Shown here: one piece after another, positions 32,629 to 43,903 of the stretch
Layout of the letters: every line of letters begins with the position of its first letter
Position numbering within the stretch: position 1 is the stretch's first letter
DNA from: Ornithodoros turicata
Lineage: Eukaryota; Arthropoda; Arachnida; Ixodida; Argasidae
Assembly: GCF_037126465.1 (NCBI RefSeq)
Contig: NC_088203.1
Location: forward strand, 95,108,668-95,172,667
Direction of reading: 5' to 3'
Length of the DNA: 64,000 bases
Translations under genes and position numbers: made by a program
Notes under the pieces: generated by a model
Database searches by the model: none
The model's input: the letters and a program-made list of their open reading frames with translations, nothing else
What the model was told of the DNA's origin: nothing

Positions 32629-33835
32629 GTGGGGTAAGGTGGGGCAACATGAGACACGGGGCAAGACGCGACATTTTTTGCTCGACGCCGCCTGTCTCGG
32701 AGACGCTTTGCTGTATGGGCTTGAAACTTTACGCATAGGTGGCTCTGCATGTCAGCTTTATTGCACGTGAGAATTGTACGGATTGGTATGTGCGTTGAAG
32801 GGGGGAAAAAAAACGATTATTTCTGCCGGTAGTGTAAAGCCCCACCAAAAAGGCGCGATTTTCTGTAGTCCCTTTTCTTGTCATCTGTACAATAGCGTTT
32901 CTGTGAATGTAAGTCCACATTGTATTTCTTTATTCATTCATCTAGATACATGCAAAATATGGGCACTCTTGGTTTTCCGGTGTTGAACAGAAAAATTAAT
33001 TCATCCGATGATATCCACGGGGCAAGATGAGACAATTTAATGTAATTTAAAAACGGATAAGTCAACTATTAGGTGCCTTTATGCTTGTTCCTCAGATATT
33101 TTATTTTTGCATATTGCCTAGGATTTTCGAGCAAATTTTCCAGTTTCCTAGTATATTTTCAGCAAAGCAGAAGCGCACGCAAAAGCGAGCGACCTGCGAC
33201 ACATCAGACTGGCGGTGCCTTGTTTGCAAAGGACGGCAGAGCAAAACCGCACTGGGTTCTGTGTGGTTTCATTGCACAGCATGTGGAGGTGGGCTAACGG
33301 GGATTGTGTAGGGGGCCCACGGACTTTGCTTTGGTCTGCTTCGACTACAAAAACTAAATTGTGTAGTTCATTACCACGGCGTGTCTCATCTTGCTCCACG
33401 CGATGTCTCGTCTTACCCCGAGGGCTGCGGCAAGATAAGCCAATCTGTATTTTTGAATTTCTTGTTCCGTGTTTACCTTACGCCGGCTACGTCCGTTCTG
33501 CATTTACAGGTCAGAAGCTCTAGAACGCGCCTATTGCTAGTTTTTTGAAAAAAAAAACAGGAAGAATAAAATTTGCTATTCAATTGCGAATTTCATGTCA
33601 ACGGCCTTGCTGTTTGAGGTTTTCCCTGGATTTTCCGAAGATTTTCCAGACTAATGCCGGCACAGTTCCTCCTGAAGTCGGCCCAGGATGCATACTAACC
33701 CCCTGTCCCCCCACTCCTTCCTGCTGTACTCTCCATCTGTCCATGTCCGTACGCCGCACATAGCCACGGTTGCTTCGCGGCGCTATCTCGAAATTTAAAA
33801 AAATCGCAAATTTCTGTCTCATCTTGCCCCACCTC
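32629..33835 (+). mobile_element. decayed pogo/Tigger-type DNA transposon
   Basis: The left end GGGGTAAGGTGGGGCAACAT-GAGACA and right end TGTCTCATCTTGCCCCACCT form inverted repeats; TGGGGCAAGATGAGACA-type ends are characteristic of pogo-like elements. The frame at 33081-33311 reads KQKRTQKRATCDTSDWRCLV then CKGRQ...WFHCTACGG, i.e. the CxxC...W.xC..C zinc-binding tail found after the DDE domain of pogo/jerky-type transposases. The catalytic domain is not readable. A SINE copy (33603-33800) is inserted near the right end. Confidence 0.65.
33603..33800 (+). repeat. tRNA-headed SINE (Ruka-like), head truncated
   Basis: TGAGGTTTTCCCTGGATTTT, AATGCCGGCACAGTTCCTCC, GAAGTCGGCCCAGGATGCAT, CCATCTGTCCATGTCCGTAC and GCTTCGCGGCGCTA occur in the same order as in the full copy at 46401-46675. 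Confidence 0.85.
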
Positions 33836-34674
33836 AATTTAAATCTTTCTCTAGGGCACAAGATGCTGCATATACTCCCCACTTCTCTTTTTTAACTTTT
33901 TTTTAGACCGTATGGTGAAATTTCGCACGGATTAGAAGAACTCTCAGGTGGAAAAAAATTAATCCTCCGTCCAACCACGGCGTCGTCGCTTACCCATAAT
34001 AGTTCTACGGCCGTCGTAAAGCTTCGAACTATTACTAGGTCTTATTATGCTCGCATTTTCATGTCCACATTTCGTTCTCACTGATCTGCGTTGTCCCGTG
34101 GGTCTCCCCTGAATTGTCCGCGCACGTGGCCATTAAACGTACAGCTTTTCCAAGCTTAAAACGACGAGCTGCTAAACATCTTGTAAATCCGGCAAGCGTG
34201 GGCAGAGAAGCGGAACATCGTCGATGCGTCATAATTTTTCACGGAACAACCGCGTGAATCTCTTGGCTCATTCATCATTCCTACCTGTCACGTGGGGCGC
34301 GCTCGCTCTGATTATCCCACCTGTTCCTTCCTAGGTACAGAAGGCTATTTTTCGTAGCGATGCGGAAACAATCTTTCCAGATATCCCTAAGGAACTGCGT
34401 ACCATGATATCTTTTCCCACTTTATCGTCGTGTGTTTTGCAGCGGAAAAGTTGGTCCCATTTAAAGCTGAAATTATATGCAGCACTATAGGGGTTTCCGA
34501 GCGAGGCACAGCTCATTTGCTATAGGACTTCACAGCTATAGGACTAAATGTCGGAAGCTGTCTTCGCTAGACAATGTCCTAACGAAGGCTCATTAGTAGT
34601 CTAATGTTTGTACGCAGTTACTGTAAGTTAGTTACTATACTATTTTTTTTACGCATCTGATATATTACGTAGGT
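33836..34674. other. no gene recognised
   Basis: I see only short unrelated ORFs and no paired terminal repeats. Nothing coding can be supported. Confidence 0.4.
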
Positions 34675-35197
34675 GCACTCTAAGAAAAAAATGAGTAATT
34701 TTACTCCTTTTGGAGACTAAATGCATTGCCACAAAAATAGTCCCTTTCGGGAGTAAATGCACGGGAGTAAATAAATGTCACAGAGTGGGGTCTCCATTTC
34801 ACGCTTTGTTCTAAGAGACCCAGTTACGTAATTCCTGTGCATGCATGAAAATACTTTGAATCAAACCGTGAATCGTGATATATCGAGTGATACAAAATTT
34901 TGCGACATACATTGGGCCCAATTTCGCGAGAAAGAACCTTTAACTATTTCCTTCTCTGTTGGGGTGGAAAATTGCTAAATTTGCTGAGTTATACATCCTT
35001 ACGCCATCAAATTAACCAAAGGGCACACATTTGCGTAGACTGTTGCATTCGGAAGACCATTTGCGAAGTCCGGTGACTATTTGCAGTCCGTGGAAGTAAA
35101 TGTCGGGTTTAGGGGACTAAAATGGGGAGTAGCTCCAGTCTAGGGGACTAGGAGCTGCAATTACTTCCCATTTTACTCCTTTCTTTGTTAGAGTGTG
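34675..35197. mobile_element. MITE-like element with CACTCTAAGAAAAAA ends, full copy
   Basis: The left end GCACTCTAAGAAAAAAATGA is followed by GTAATTTTACTCCTTTTGG. The right side has CCATTTTACTCCTTTCTTTG then TTAGAGTG. Internal phrases (GTCCCTTTCGGGAGTAAATG, GGGGAGTAGCTCCAGTCTAG) recur at 21100, 31905 and, inverted, at 58551-58795. There is no coding capacity. Confidence 0.75.
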
Positions 35198-35204
35198 GTG
35201 CTGG

Positions 35205-35315
35205 TGAAAGGGGTCGCCGTTGTGGGCCTCCCAGAGGTGGGCAACGTCACGACTGAAGCGCTGGGGGAATGTGCGTCCTGGGCAGACTTCTAAGGGTACT
35301 GTGCTGACATAATAA
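35205..35315 (+). repeat. SINE-like repeat fragment (same as 275-400)
   Basis: GGTCGCCGTTGTGGGCCTCC, GGGCAACGTCACGACTGAAG and GGGGAATGTGCGTCCTGGGC match the reverse complement of the block at 275-400. Confidence 0.6.
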
Positions 35316-36933
35316 GAATAATGTTTAATAAGTACGGCACACGTAGCACGAACGAATCTGGGCCATGAAAATTTAATGAGCTAATTTCCGATTAGAGAAT
35401 GAAAAATGTGAATGGTCACTTCCAAAGCTGTCCTTTCGCATACGGGAACACAATGACGTCACGATCGTTTTTGCAGACCTACTGGGCGCCTTTCGGTTTT
35501 AGACGGCTTTTGATCGCATCTAGTGTTGTTGCACTAGAGCCAATCATTATACCCCAAAGCGTATATAGATAGCAGAGCGCTTTGAAACGTTTACCCGGGA
35601 CAAATCACATACCTAAGCGTCGTGTCAGTGACATAATCATAAAGTAATTTAAATCGCGTATAAAATGTAAGTTTCTAACCGTATTCAGAACGTGAATACT
35701 GTAAATTTCGGTACAATGCCTCTTCCGTCACTTTGAAGAGCGAGAAAACTCCGAAGAACAACAACAAAAAAAAAAAAAATGTATGCACTGTCCAAAATAT
35801 TTCTGCTGAAGTTTCGTTTACAAATGTGTCGACATTTCAACCGGTTGATGGCTACTTACGGGAATATGTTCTATACGACTATAGTTATTTCGAAAATCCA
35901 ACCCCACTGCACGCACACAGTGGCGATGACCTTTTTACATACAGACACCAGAAGAGTATTTTTATGCTCCACACACGCATGGCCGGTACTAGAACCGGAT
36001 TTCCTATTCAACCGCATCATTCGTCTCAGAGAAAGCACCATTCTCCAACAAGAACTCGCCGCAGACAAGAGCAACAATAAAAACACTCCTTTAGAGACTC
36101 AACAATAGTTTGTTACTCGCGCACAAACAACATAAATTCTCCTCGCAGACACACGGACAGCAACGTACACCACGCTGGAGGCTCCCCACGCATCAAAGCA
36201 TCCGCACAAACAAGAGTCCCACACATTCTTTCCTCCACGAAAGTAGATTTTCCTTCTGCTCTGAAAACGACTCCGAATCCTCCGGCGCAGCGAGGAACAA
36301 GCTATAGTATGCCGGATAGCTACATTAGACTTTGGCCAACCGAAAATGCGGTTTAGAACGGCGTGTGTATATGTTGCTGCGTGCAAGCTAGACGTACTTT
36401 CTTTGCCATTGTGGCCAGCCGCAGGCGATGAAAAGCGGCTAGGATTGGTGGCCTTGCCTTCCGTCTTTTTAACAGTGAACGCTAGATTGCTACTCAAGAG
36501 GTTGTCTGCCCTGTTTGTCCGGACTGATTGCATGGCAGTCGGTCGCCTTTTTGGCGTTCTTCTGCATCGACCTTCCTTTTTTTTTCTATTCTTTCGTTTA
36601 TACGTAGTTTTTTTTTTTTTTCTTTCGGTGGTGTTCATTTCGCGTGTGTGCTTTTTGTGAGATGTCCAGCAAGGCCAATCACACCCATTTTGTTTTGGGG
36701 TGTGTGTGGCTTTTTTAGAGAGTTGTCTTTTCGTTTCTTGCAACTAGGGAGTAGAGAAAGAAAGGAAGGAAGGTTGAGTTATAGGTTTCCGTTCAAGGAT
36801 CAGAGTAAAGGATCGGGAATGGAATATAAGCAGAATTGTCTTTGTCTGCCCTCCGGCTCGCGCGAATGTGAATGATCAGACAGCCTTTCTTACGGCAGGT
36901 GGATGCAAGGAAATTATATGCATTGTTTTGGAA
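35316..36933. other. no gene recognised; long low-complexity ORF rejected
   Basis: A 214-codon minus ORF (36099-36743) is rich in Lys/Arg/Thr/Ser and coincides with T-runs on the plus strand. It has no domain, start context or splice support. Nothing else is readable here. Confidence 0.35.
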
Positions 36934-37008
36934 TACACTCAAAGAAAACATAACTTTGCCGTGTAGCACGTTCCGACCTTACCGGTCATTCGGAATGATA
37001 TCGGTTTC
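36934..37008. mobile_element. left-end fragment of a TA-family MITE
   Basis: TACACTCAAAGAAAACATAA followed by TTGCCGTGTAGCACGTTCCG and GGAATGATATCGG matches the left arm of the family; the rest is lost. Confidence 0.6.
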
Positions 37009-37335
37009 TTTCGTGCGTGCGTGCGTGTTTTTTTAATGCGAGGCATACCCCCTCCTTCCCTCTTTCCTCAACGGCGTGTTAGGTGTAGAGCGTAGATACG
37101 AACTTTTAAAGCAGGGTACGTAGTATGGTAAGTATGCTATTATGCTTAGAGTCGCTGGGACTTCTCTAGCCTATAGTAAGAATCAGTCCCGTCAACCAAA
37201 AAAGATGACGATTAAAAAACACAAAGCTGCTAATTTTAGCGTCCTTTCCACTACCCATAGATAAAAACATTTAGCATGGGCTTCAGGTAAAAACGTATAG
37301 CTGTGAAGGCATTTCGTTTATATATATATATATGT

Positions 37336-37728
37336 ATACTCATGGAACGATGCGACAGCACCAGAGGACACGTGTTTCGCCGTGTTTGCGGCTCGTCAGC
37401 TCTGGGTAGCTGCGCATCATTCGGAATTGGCAAACCAGGGGTCGCTCAGCGAGCGATATACACCTGGGAGGGTGACTGAGCACTCCTCAATGCCACAGTG
37501 CAAGCCAGTGAATTATAATGAGGGAAATTTTCACTGGCTTGCAGGGGAATAATTCACTGGCTTGCACTGTGGCATTGAGGCTGCTCAGTCACCCACCCAG
37601 GTGTATATCGCTCGCTGAGCGACCCCTGGTTTGCCAATTCCGAACGATGCGCAGCTACCCAGAGCTGATGAGCCGCAAACACGGCGAAACACGTGTCCTC
37701 TGGTGCAGTCGCATCGTTTCATGAGTAT
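37336..37728. mobile_element. large foldback element with arms of about 180 bases
   Basis: The left arm runs ATACTCATGGAACGATGCGA, CACCAGAGGACACGTGTTTC, GGTAGCTGCGCATCATTCGG, GGCAAACCAGGGGTCGCTCA to GCCACAGTGCAAGCCAGTGA. The right arm is the reverse complement, with only a few mismatches, ending CGCATCGTTTCATGAGTAT. The short centre repeats CACTGGCTTGCA. No target duplication is visible. It could extrude a long cruciform or give a long hairpin RNA. No coding content. Confidence 0.9.
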
Positions 37729-37828
37729 CTGTTTCTCTGCGTGCAGCCATAGAACCCATCTCAATCTGTAATTTTGAATTTCAAACACGTCTAGTGCCAT
37801 TTACTTGTTTCTTTAATGGCTTTTTTCC

Positions 37829-37832
37829 CCTC

Positions 37833-37868
<36 letters not shown>
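37829..37868. repeat. (AT)n microsatellite
   Basis: An uninterrupted run of TA dinucleotides of about 38 bases. A shorter (AT)n lies at 37320-37332, just outside the foldback element. Confidence 0.9.
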
Positions 37869-37871
<3 letters not shown>

Positions 37872-38280
37872 CCTTCCAATGAAATAATAACAAGCTCTTG
37901 TAGACCGTTCATGCAGTTCTTGCAGTTAGGGTACGTACCCACATGCTTAAACCGCTTGCGGGTTCCGCAGCTTTCAGGGTGTCGACGCTGATGACGCTGT
38001 CAACGTGCTGCAGACTACGTGTGAGGCAGGAAGAAAACAAGGGCGTGACGCAGTCTCCGTGGACCACCTGATCTGCCGACGGCGAGCGGCATGCAGCTAA
38101 AAATCGTGCATTGCGGGGTCGTGGTAACGCAGAACGCGGAGGCGGCTTCTCCCGCACCGCGGCAAGGATTTTCCGCCCCGCATACGCGCTACCGCGCACA
38201 TTTGCTGCAGACGGGCACGCGGCCGGTAAAGCCGCAGCTCATTCCGTGTGATTTTGGTATGAGTGAAGATCGATGGAAGG

Positions 38281-38784
38281 TAATGCTTGGTTCACACTGC
38301 TGCATTTTCATGCGTTACGGATGCGGCGCGACACGGTTGTCATGACAACGAAGCACGACACTCCGAAAAGCACACGCACCGCAAGAGTTGAGCTCGACCG
38401 AACTCCATGCGGTACGGGCTACCTGCGGAGATGCAGCTGACCAATGAGCGAGCGCGCTCCGCGCAAGCGCATCACTGCTGTGCTGTCGCGTGCTTTTCCA
38501 ACATGGCTGCTGCCATTTGAATAACAAGTGGCCAGTTTACGCGCTCTGTATGACGCAGATACGCTTCAATACACCTCAAAGTTTCGCCGACCACATCACG
38601 TTGCCCGTTCATGGCTGCCTGTGGAATGGAGACGTGGTGGAGTGGAGACGTGATTGGTCAACCACAAGCGTTTGACGTATCAAGAACGCATATGTCTGAA
38701 CAGCGTGTCGTACGACAGCCGCCTCCGCACTGGATCCGCACCGTAACCGCAACGGAGAGAAGTTGTAGTGTGAACCACGCATTA
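38281..38784. mobile_element. MITE-like element with TAATGC.TGGTTCACACT ends
   Basis: The left end TAATGCTTGGTTCACACTGC and right end GTAGTGTGAACCACGCATTA are inverted repeats; inner matches include CCGTAAC..GCAACGG versus GCGTTACGGATGCGG. The 504-base interior is GC-rich with no recognisable transposase. Confidence 0.7.
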
Positions 38785-38837
38785 CACGCAACAACAACGT
38801 TATTGTAATCTCACTTGTCTCGCGACTTAAACCACCA

Positions 38838-38880
38838 ATGATTTATTATTATTATTGTTATTGTTATTATTATTATTGCA
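38838..38880. repeat. (TTA)n microsatellite
   Basis: Repeated ATT units (TTATTATTATTGTTATTGTT...). The Asn-run seen in the complementary translation is an artefact of it. Confidence 0.85.
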
Positions 38881-40231
38881 ATGATGATGAGCAAGGTACA
38901 CAGCACATTGGTGTTGACCAGAGTCGCCCCGTGGCGAGTTTGGGCCCGGGGCAGGATAAACGTGAAGCGCCCCCCCCCCCCTCCCTTCCTTCCCTGAAGT
39001 GAGAAGCTCTGTAAACAAAGAAAAGAAAACGCTCATTTGCACTGCCGAGATCAACCTGCCAGGGCTTCCTGTTCGGCGCCCTCTCGGGCAAGGGTCAACG
39101 GGGCGGCTGCCCCTCTGGCCCCCGCCTCGGAACGGCTCTGGTGTTGACTACTGACACTAATCTGATATGGCGCCACTGAGCTGTAAAAATCTCTTTGAGT
39201 CTTATCCGGTGAATTAATGCGGCATCGTGACGAGAGGTGTTGTGTTTCATGGCATCCGGAAAGCGAGCGTTGGATCAACTCTTGCAAGCATAGATGGGGG
39301 GAGAATGTCATTTGTCTATTGACGGGAAGCCAGGGGTGCCACTAGACGTCGAAGAATGGAACGACGGTCTCCTCTCAGCAGTGGAACTCTTGTTCGTCTC
39401 CTAGACGAGGGAGCTGCTTCTGTGGCGCTAGCACGGGCATGGATACACTGGGACGAAAAATTATAGTTCATACAGTGCAGGTCTCTTTTCGTTGGGAAGT
39501 GAATGCCAACAATCTAATATCAACGTTCAAGAAGGAAAGAGTGGAACCTCTATTCGTTAATTACTAGACGGTCTCAAACCAAACGCCGTTGTTTCTCGCA
39601 CTCTGTGGAGTTTATGATATTTAGTAACCGTTATTTGCGAGATACTGATTCAGAAATCAGTAATCATGAGTAAGGGACCCATATCTTCCTGTCGGGCCTG
39701 TCACGGGAACAGATATCCCTACCCCAACAACACCGAATATCCTCTGGACGTACGAATAACGTCCGATGGATATCTGAGTGATATCCACTAGACGTACGAA
39801 TCCGTTACGAGATTATTCGTGCATCCAAAGGATAGTAGGTGTTGTTGGGGATTGCATCAAAATTGTTTCGTGAGTCGAGATGCCACTTTCTTGTGCCTGA
39901 GTTGCGCAGATACCTATTTATCAGCGCTAGAAATTTACTGCCAACTGCTTTTTTAATTATAATTAGAGATAACATTACGTTCCTGATAGCACTACACGGG
40001 AAACTTGATGGCATAAAGATTGCGAAAAAGTTGTTGGTTCTGCCTATATTTTCACGTCTTTCTCTCTCTTTCGAGTACAATACATTACAATACTATAAAC
40101 GTCCCGGAGCAGGGACACCGTTCGGCGTGGAGGGGTTCGGCGTGGTAGAATTACTTTGAAGATGTTTCGTCGTGGTTCCTACGTATTTAAGATACCAGTC
40201 GCGGTAAATGATCCCGCAGTGAGTAACTCTA

Positions 40232-41114
40232 ACAGGGACTGTAACCAGAACGGAACCGCAGTTTACTTAAACCGTTACCTGAACCGAAAAATCTGATTTC
40301 GGTTACGGTTCATTTGAATTGGTTCAAACGTGAACGCAAACAACTTTGGATGAGATATTTGTATCGCTTGACAACTCGTGGTGTAGTACGTACTTCTCTT
40401 AAAGTAAACCTCTCCGTCATGTGTTCTTCATTCAGAAGGGGTGTAGACCAAGGTGTGTAGACCATCTTATGCGCTTGGAGTCATAATCGGATGGCATAGG
40501 CATCGTATGTCATGTATTGCGTACGTCCCTTATGAGTAATGAACTGTATTATTGCGCTCTTTTAAGATACGAAGCGTTGCACGTTGTTTGTTTCCACATC
40601 TGTTTGCTTAACGCACGCAGTTTTTCTTGCCTCGTAGCTTGTTACAGCACGAGAGAAATGAATGTGCACGACATAATAGCGACCGCAACAAAGTATTGTT
40701 CAGGAATATCGCAAACGGCCAAAGTGCGTCGAAGAGAGAATTAACTCTTCCTTCGATCTGGCAGATGACAATGCACCACTCTTTCAGAGCGCAACAGATA
40801 AATATGTCCATTTTCACCCCCTTGCACTTTGTAGCTTATTCTGTGACATCCACGCAGCCTGCAGACACATCCTAGGGAATAGCAAGCCGGCGTGCTGCAT
40901 GGCTGACCTTTCCCTTTTCTTTTTTCTTATTTTTTTTTTCTGCCAATAAATCCCCCCCCCCCCTTAGAGAAAACCGAAAAAATGCCGGTTCAACTGTTTG
41001 GCTACCAGTAACCGCAAATATTAAAACTGCGAATTTTGTAACCGGAACCGCTTTCAGAGTTCTGACACTCAACCGTTACCGTAACCGAACCGACATTCCT
41101 TTCGTTTCAGTCCC
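40232..41114. mobile_element. hAT-like element with 8-bp target duplication, carrying a nested C-tailed repeat
   Basis: The left end (AC)AGGGACTGTAACCAGAAC and right end TTTCGTTTCAGTCCC are imperfect inverted repeats, and both sides are rich in AACCGTTACC/GGTTACGG words. The 8-bp sequence TAACTCTA occurs directly before (40224-40231) and after (41115-41122) the element. CAGGGRCTG-type ends with an 8-bp duplication point to hAT. No transposase is readable. A C-tailed repeat is inserted at 40877-40963. Confidence 0.8.
40877..40963 (+). repeat. C-tailed short repeat, plus orientation, nested
   Basis: GAATAGCAAGCCGGCGTGCT, GGCTGACCTTTCCCTTTTCT, a T-run, then CCAATAAATCCCCCCCCCC. The full unit from GAATAGCAAGCC to the C-run can be read here. 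Confidence 0.75.
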
Positions 41115-41122
41115 TAACTCTA

Positions 41123-42535
41123 AGCCGTTAATGGTTAAACTGACATTTTTCTTCGCGTAACTCCGCGTAGTGTAGGCACACCTTTTTTACCACCCACAAC
41201 ACGGTATAATGCACCATCTGCTATCGCATAAATGATTTATTCTTCACGGGAAGCCTGGCCACATGTGGCTCGTTCGTCGTGTGTCGGGTCGCTGATCTCA
41301 TTCTCGGAGGCCCGATGATTCTGGCGATTCCTGCTACGATAATGGTGGTGGAGCTAATGTTAGAGACTCGCTACGCTATAGATAAACCTTGCGGAACAGG
41401 CAGTATTCAACCCTGCATCTACTGTAACAGTCTGACATTTAAAAAGGCGCTGTTTCATGTCCTATATACATTCGCAATAAATTACCTCACTGCTAAAGGC
41501 GATTATGTTCGCATCAGGAATTGTGTAACGTAAGTATAGCTTGTAAGAGACATACAGCGTTGTGCCAACAGACATTTAGCGGATCATGTGCTGCAAATTC
41601 AGTGGTCTAATGTCAGGTTTTCCTGGACGGAGTTTGTCCTGGATCGCTCTGTTAGACCCAAGAAGAAACAGCTCACTCGAAATCCTAATGCACACGATAA
41701 TAGTGTCTCTCAGTAATGCTATTAGCAAGCTATAAAGTCTGTTAGGCAATGCACAAGCACTTTTGGCTTTCATTCGCATTTCAGGATTTCCCTTTAAAAC
41801 GAATGTAATCTGTTAATCTGTTTTTCTTTCTTCTTTACCTTCGTTAGTCAACTCGATGAACGGAATAAAGCTGAGTAAGTGAACATTGCAAGAGGCATGT
41901 TTCCCTTATCAGGGTGAATTTTCGGCGGCTAGGCTAAGCGAAAACGTGAAAGCGTATGCTCGAAAAATGAGAGTATGTCCCAGTACACTGGCAAAATATT
42001 CTCACAGTTTCGATCCAGCAGTTGGTGCAACGCGGGTACAAAACATTCCTCCTCGCCACGATCACAAGAAAGACGCAAGTTAATCACAGCAGTTCAGTGC
42101 CTCCGCTGTAATTCTTGAGCATACAGCCCTGGCTGGACTAAGCTGAAGTGGCAGGCAGCAAGAAACAGCCGAGAACGAAGGGGCAATTTCCTAAGTGTCA
42201 GTTGCACCGCGCGATGCCCGTCGGTTCTCGAACACCAAGTTTGAATGCTTAATTATCCGCCCCCTCTTTTCCCAGAGTTCCCATTTTTTTGTTCCTTTTA
42301 GCCCCGAGACACGTGACCCTTGAGAACAGAAGTGGCTCCTATTAGTCGGTGCCTATGGGAGCCGTACGCGATCCATTTGTAGTAAGAGAGGGGAGTCGTG
42401 GGAGTTCCAGATTCGTGATAGAAAAGTGGAAAGGATCTCTCTACTGTTTCTCATTTTTTCGGAAGATAATTTTCGGCAGCTCAAAAGGAAAGTGGATGTC
42501 CATTGGAAAAAGGAAAATGGTTGCGCACACGCGAA
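41123..42535. other. no gene recognised
   Basis: An 84-codon plus ORF (41279-41533) has a hydrophobic start and ends next to a GTAAGT, and another ORF lies at 41886-42083. They do not join in phase with each other and match nothing I know, so I do not call a gene. Confidence 0.3.
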
Positions 42536-42640
42536 CACACACACACACACACATACATTGGATGGTAATGGGCTGGGCGATTCACCGCCGCTGAGGCGGT
42601 ACACTGCCCTCATCCTCCCCCAACGCACACGCGAATTTGT
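42535..42640 (+). repeat. (CA)n plus GATTCACCGCCG short repeat
   Basis: A CACACA tract is followed by TGGATGGTAATGGGCTGGGC, GATTCACCGCCGCTGAGGCG and GTACACTGCCC. The same order occurs at 56258-56345 and 56745-56830, and parts occur at 55105-55165 and, inverted, at 61030-61105. It is an interspersed SINE-like unit. Confidence 0.6.
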
Positions 42641-43034
42641 TGAAGTTGCCACTGTTAATTAGGAGCAACGGGCTTGTATGCCACTTCGTTTAGGCCTAAT
42701 TTTTATGTGCACTCATAGTCCTCTAGTGCACCAACAACAAGTGACAATGTACATTACGACAGTGAATATGATGATTATGACTGAATAAATAAGTAAATAG
42801 ATGAATGAATAAATAAATAAAAAAATTGGCAGGTATGGTAGAAGTTACATCAAATCAACGACAGCGACAGGGCTGAAGGGTTGAAGGACCGTAAGGTGTG
42901 CCTTATCCCTTATGGTCATTGTAGTATGTGGAGACAGTACAAGTGAATACACCATAAGGCACGTCCCTCAGAAAGACGTGGTCGAGGCAACCCCCACTTC
43001 TGCAGGTGGATTCTTGGGTAGATGACACGAGGTA

Positions 43035-43327
43035 CAGTCTAAGAAAAAAGGGTGTGAAAGGGTTGTAGCTTCTGTAGTTACCACCTAGATCAACATAGCG
43101 TCTCATAAAGGGTGTAAAATGGTGGTAAAAGCAATTATCATATATCCAAATTGCTACAAAAGGGCGTACGCCCCCCCCCCCTCGCTCACCGAATCAGAAG
43201 CGGTAACCCTATCATTCGTGGCAGAGAGTGAGGTAGCAGGTAGAACTTTGCAACTTTTAGGCACAACATATGCGACAACTAATGCCTCCTAAAAGGTGTA
43301 ACTGCTCCAACCTTTTTTCTGAGAGTG
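43035..43327. mobile_element. MITE with CA.TCT.AGAAAAAAGG ends, containing an older MITE fragment
   Basis: The left end CAGTCTAAGAAAAAAGGGTG and right end CCTTTTTTCTGAGAGTG are inverted repeats, flanked by TA on both sides. Inside, 43155-43226 matches the right half of the diverged MITE at 20837-21087 (GGCGTACGCC, CCCTATCATTCGTGGCA). Confidence 0.7.
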
Positions 43328-43446
43328 TAGAAATCGAGAAATTCTCGCATCCATTGGAGGAAGACACCGTTGCGCTTGGCGTCCACGTTCGAGTCACTGG
43401 CGAGGGTGACAGGATAGGTCCGTCCACTGGTGAAAGGTTCAGCCAG

Positions 43447-43689
43447 GGGGCTTAATCGCTTCATCGTCGTTACGGTCGTTACAAGCTAACGAGTGGCGGG
43501 AAATTCAAAAAGATGGGCACGTGACACATTGCGCGTGACGTGTACCACGGCCTTCACGTATCGCGCGAAGAGCGCCGTGCACGTGTTTTATCACGTACCC
43601 AACTTTTTAAAGTTCCCGCCCGCCTTTTTGAATTTCCCGCCAGTCGTTAGCCTGTAACGACCGTAACGACGATGAAGCGATTAAGCCCC
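43447..43689. mobile_element. foldback MITE, CAG-target family, best preserved
   Basis: It is 243 bases, with ends GGGGCTTAATCGCTTCATCG and CGATGAAGCGATTAAGCCCC, flanked by CAG at 43444-43446 and 43690-43692. The arms and GCGCGAAGAGCGCC centre match the other three copies. Confidence 0.92.
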
Positions 43690-43903
43690 CAGGAGTGCAT
43701 GCATCTTGGCAAGGGGCATGTTGGCGGAAATGTACATGGACTCCACCGCGATGCGTTTCTTCTTCTTCGTTATCCTGTTCGTTTCTTTTCTTCTGTGTTT
43801 CGGCGATGCAACATATGGGACAAGAGCTTCACGAGATTGAGGAGATGTCGCTGTAAAAATTTGCTGCGTCTTTCTGGCATAATGCGAAATGCAGAAACTT
43901 CAC

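Noticed and set aside
36099..36743. 214-codon minus-strand ORF, the longest in the window
   Set aside because: It is Lys/Arg/Ser/Thr-rich over T-rich plus-strand sequence, shows no domain, signal peptide or splice context, and looks compositional.
39805..40159. Overlapping 91- and 106-codon ORFs on opposite strands
   Set aside because: There is no domain, signal or splice evidence, and overlapping antisense ORFs of this length are expected by chance.
41279..41533. 84-codon ORF with a hydrophobic start next to a GTAAGT
   Set aside because: The next plausible exons do not join in phase and no family resemblance was seen.
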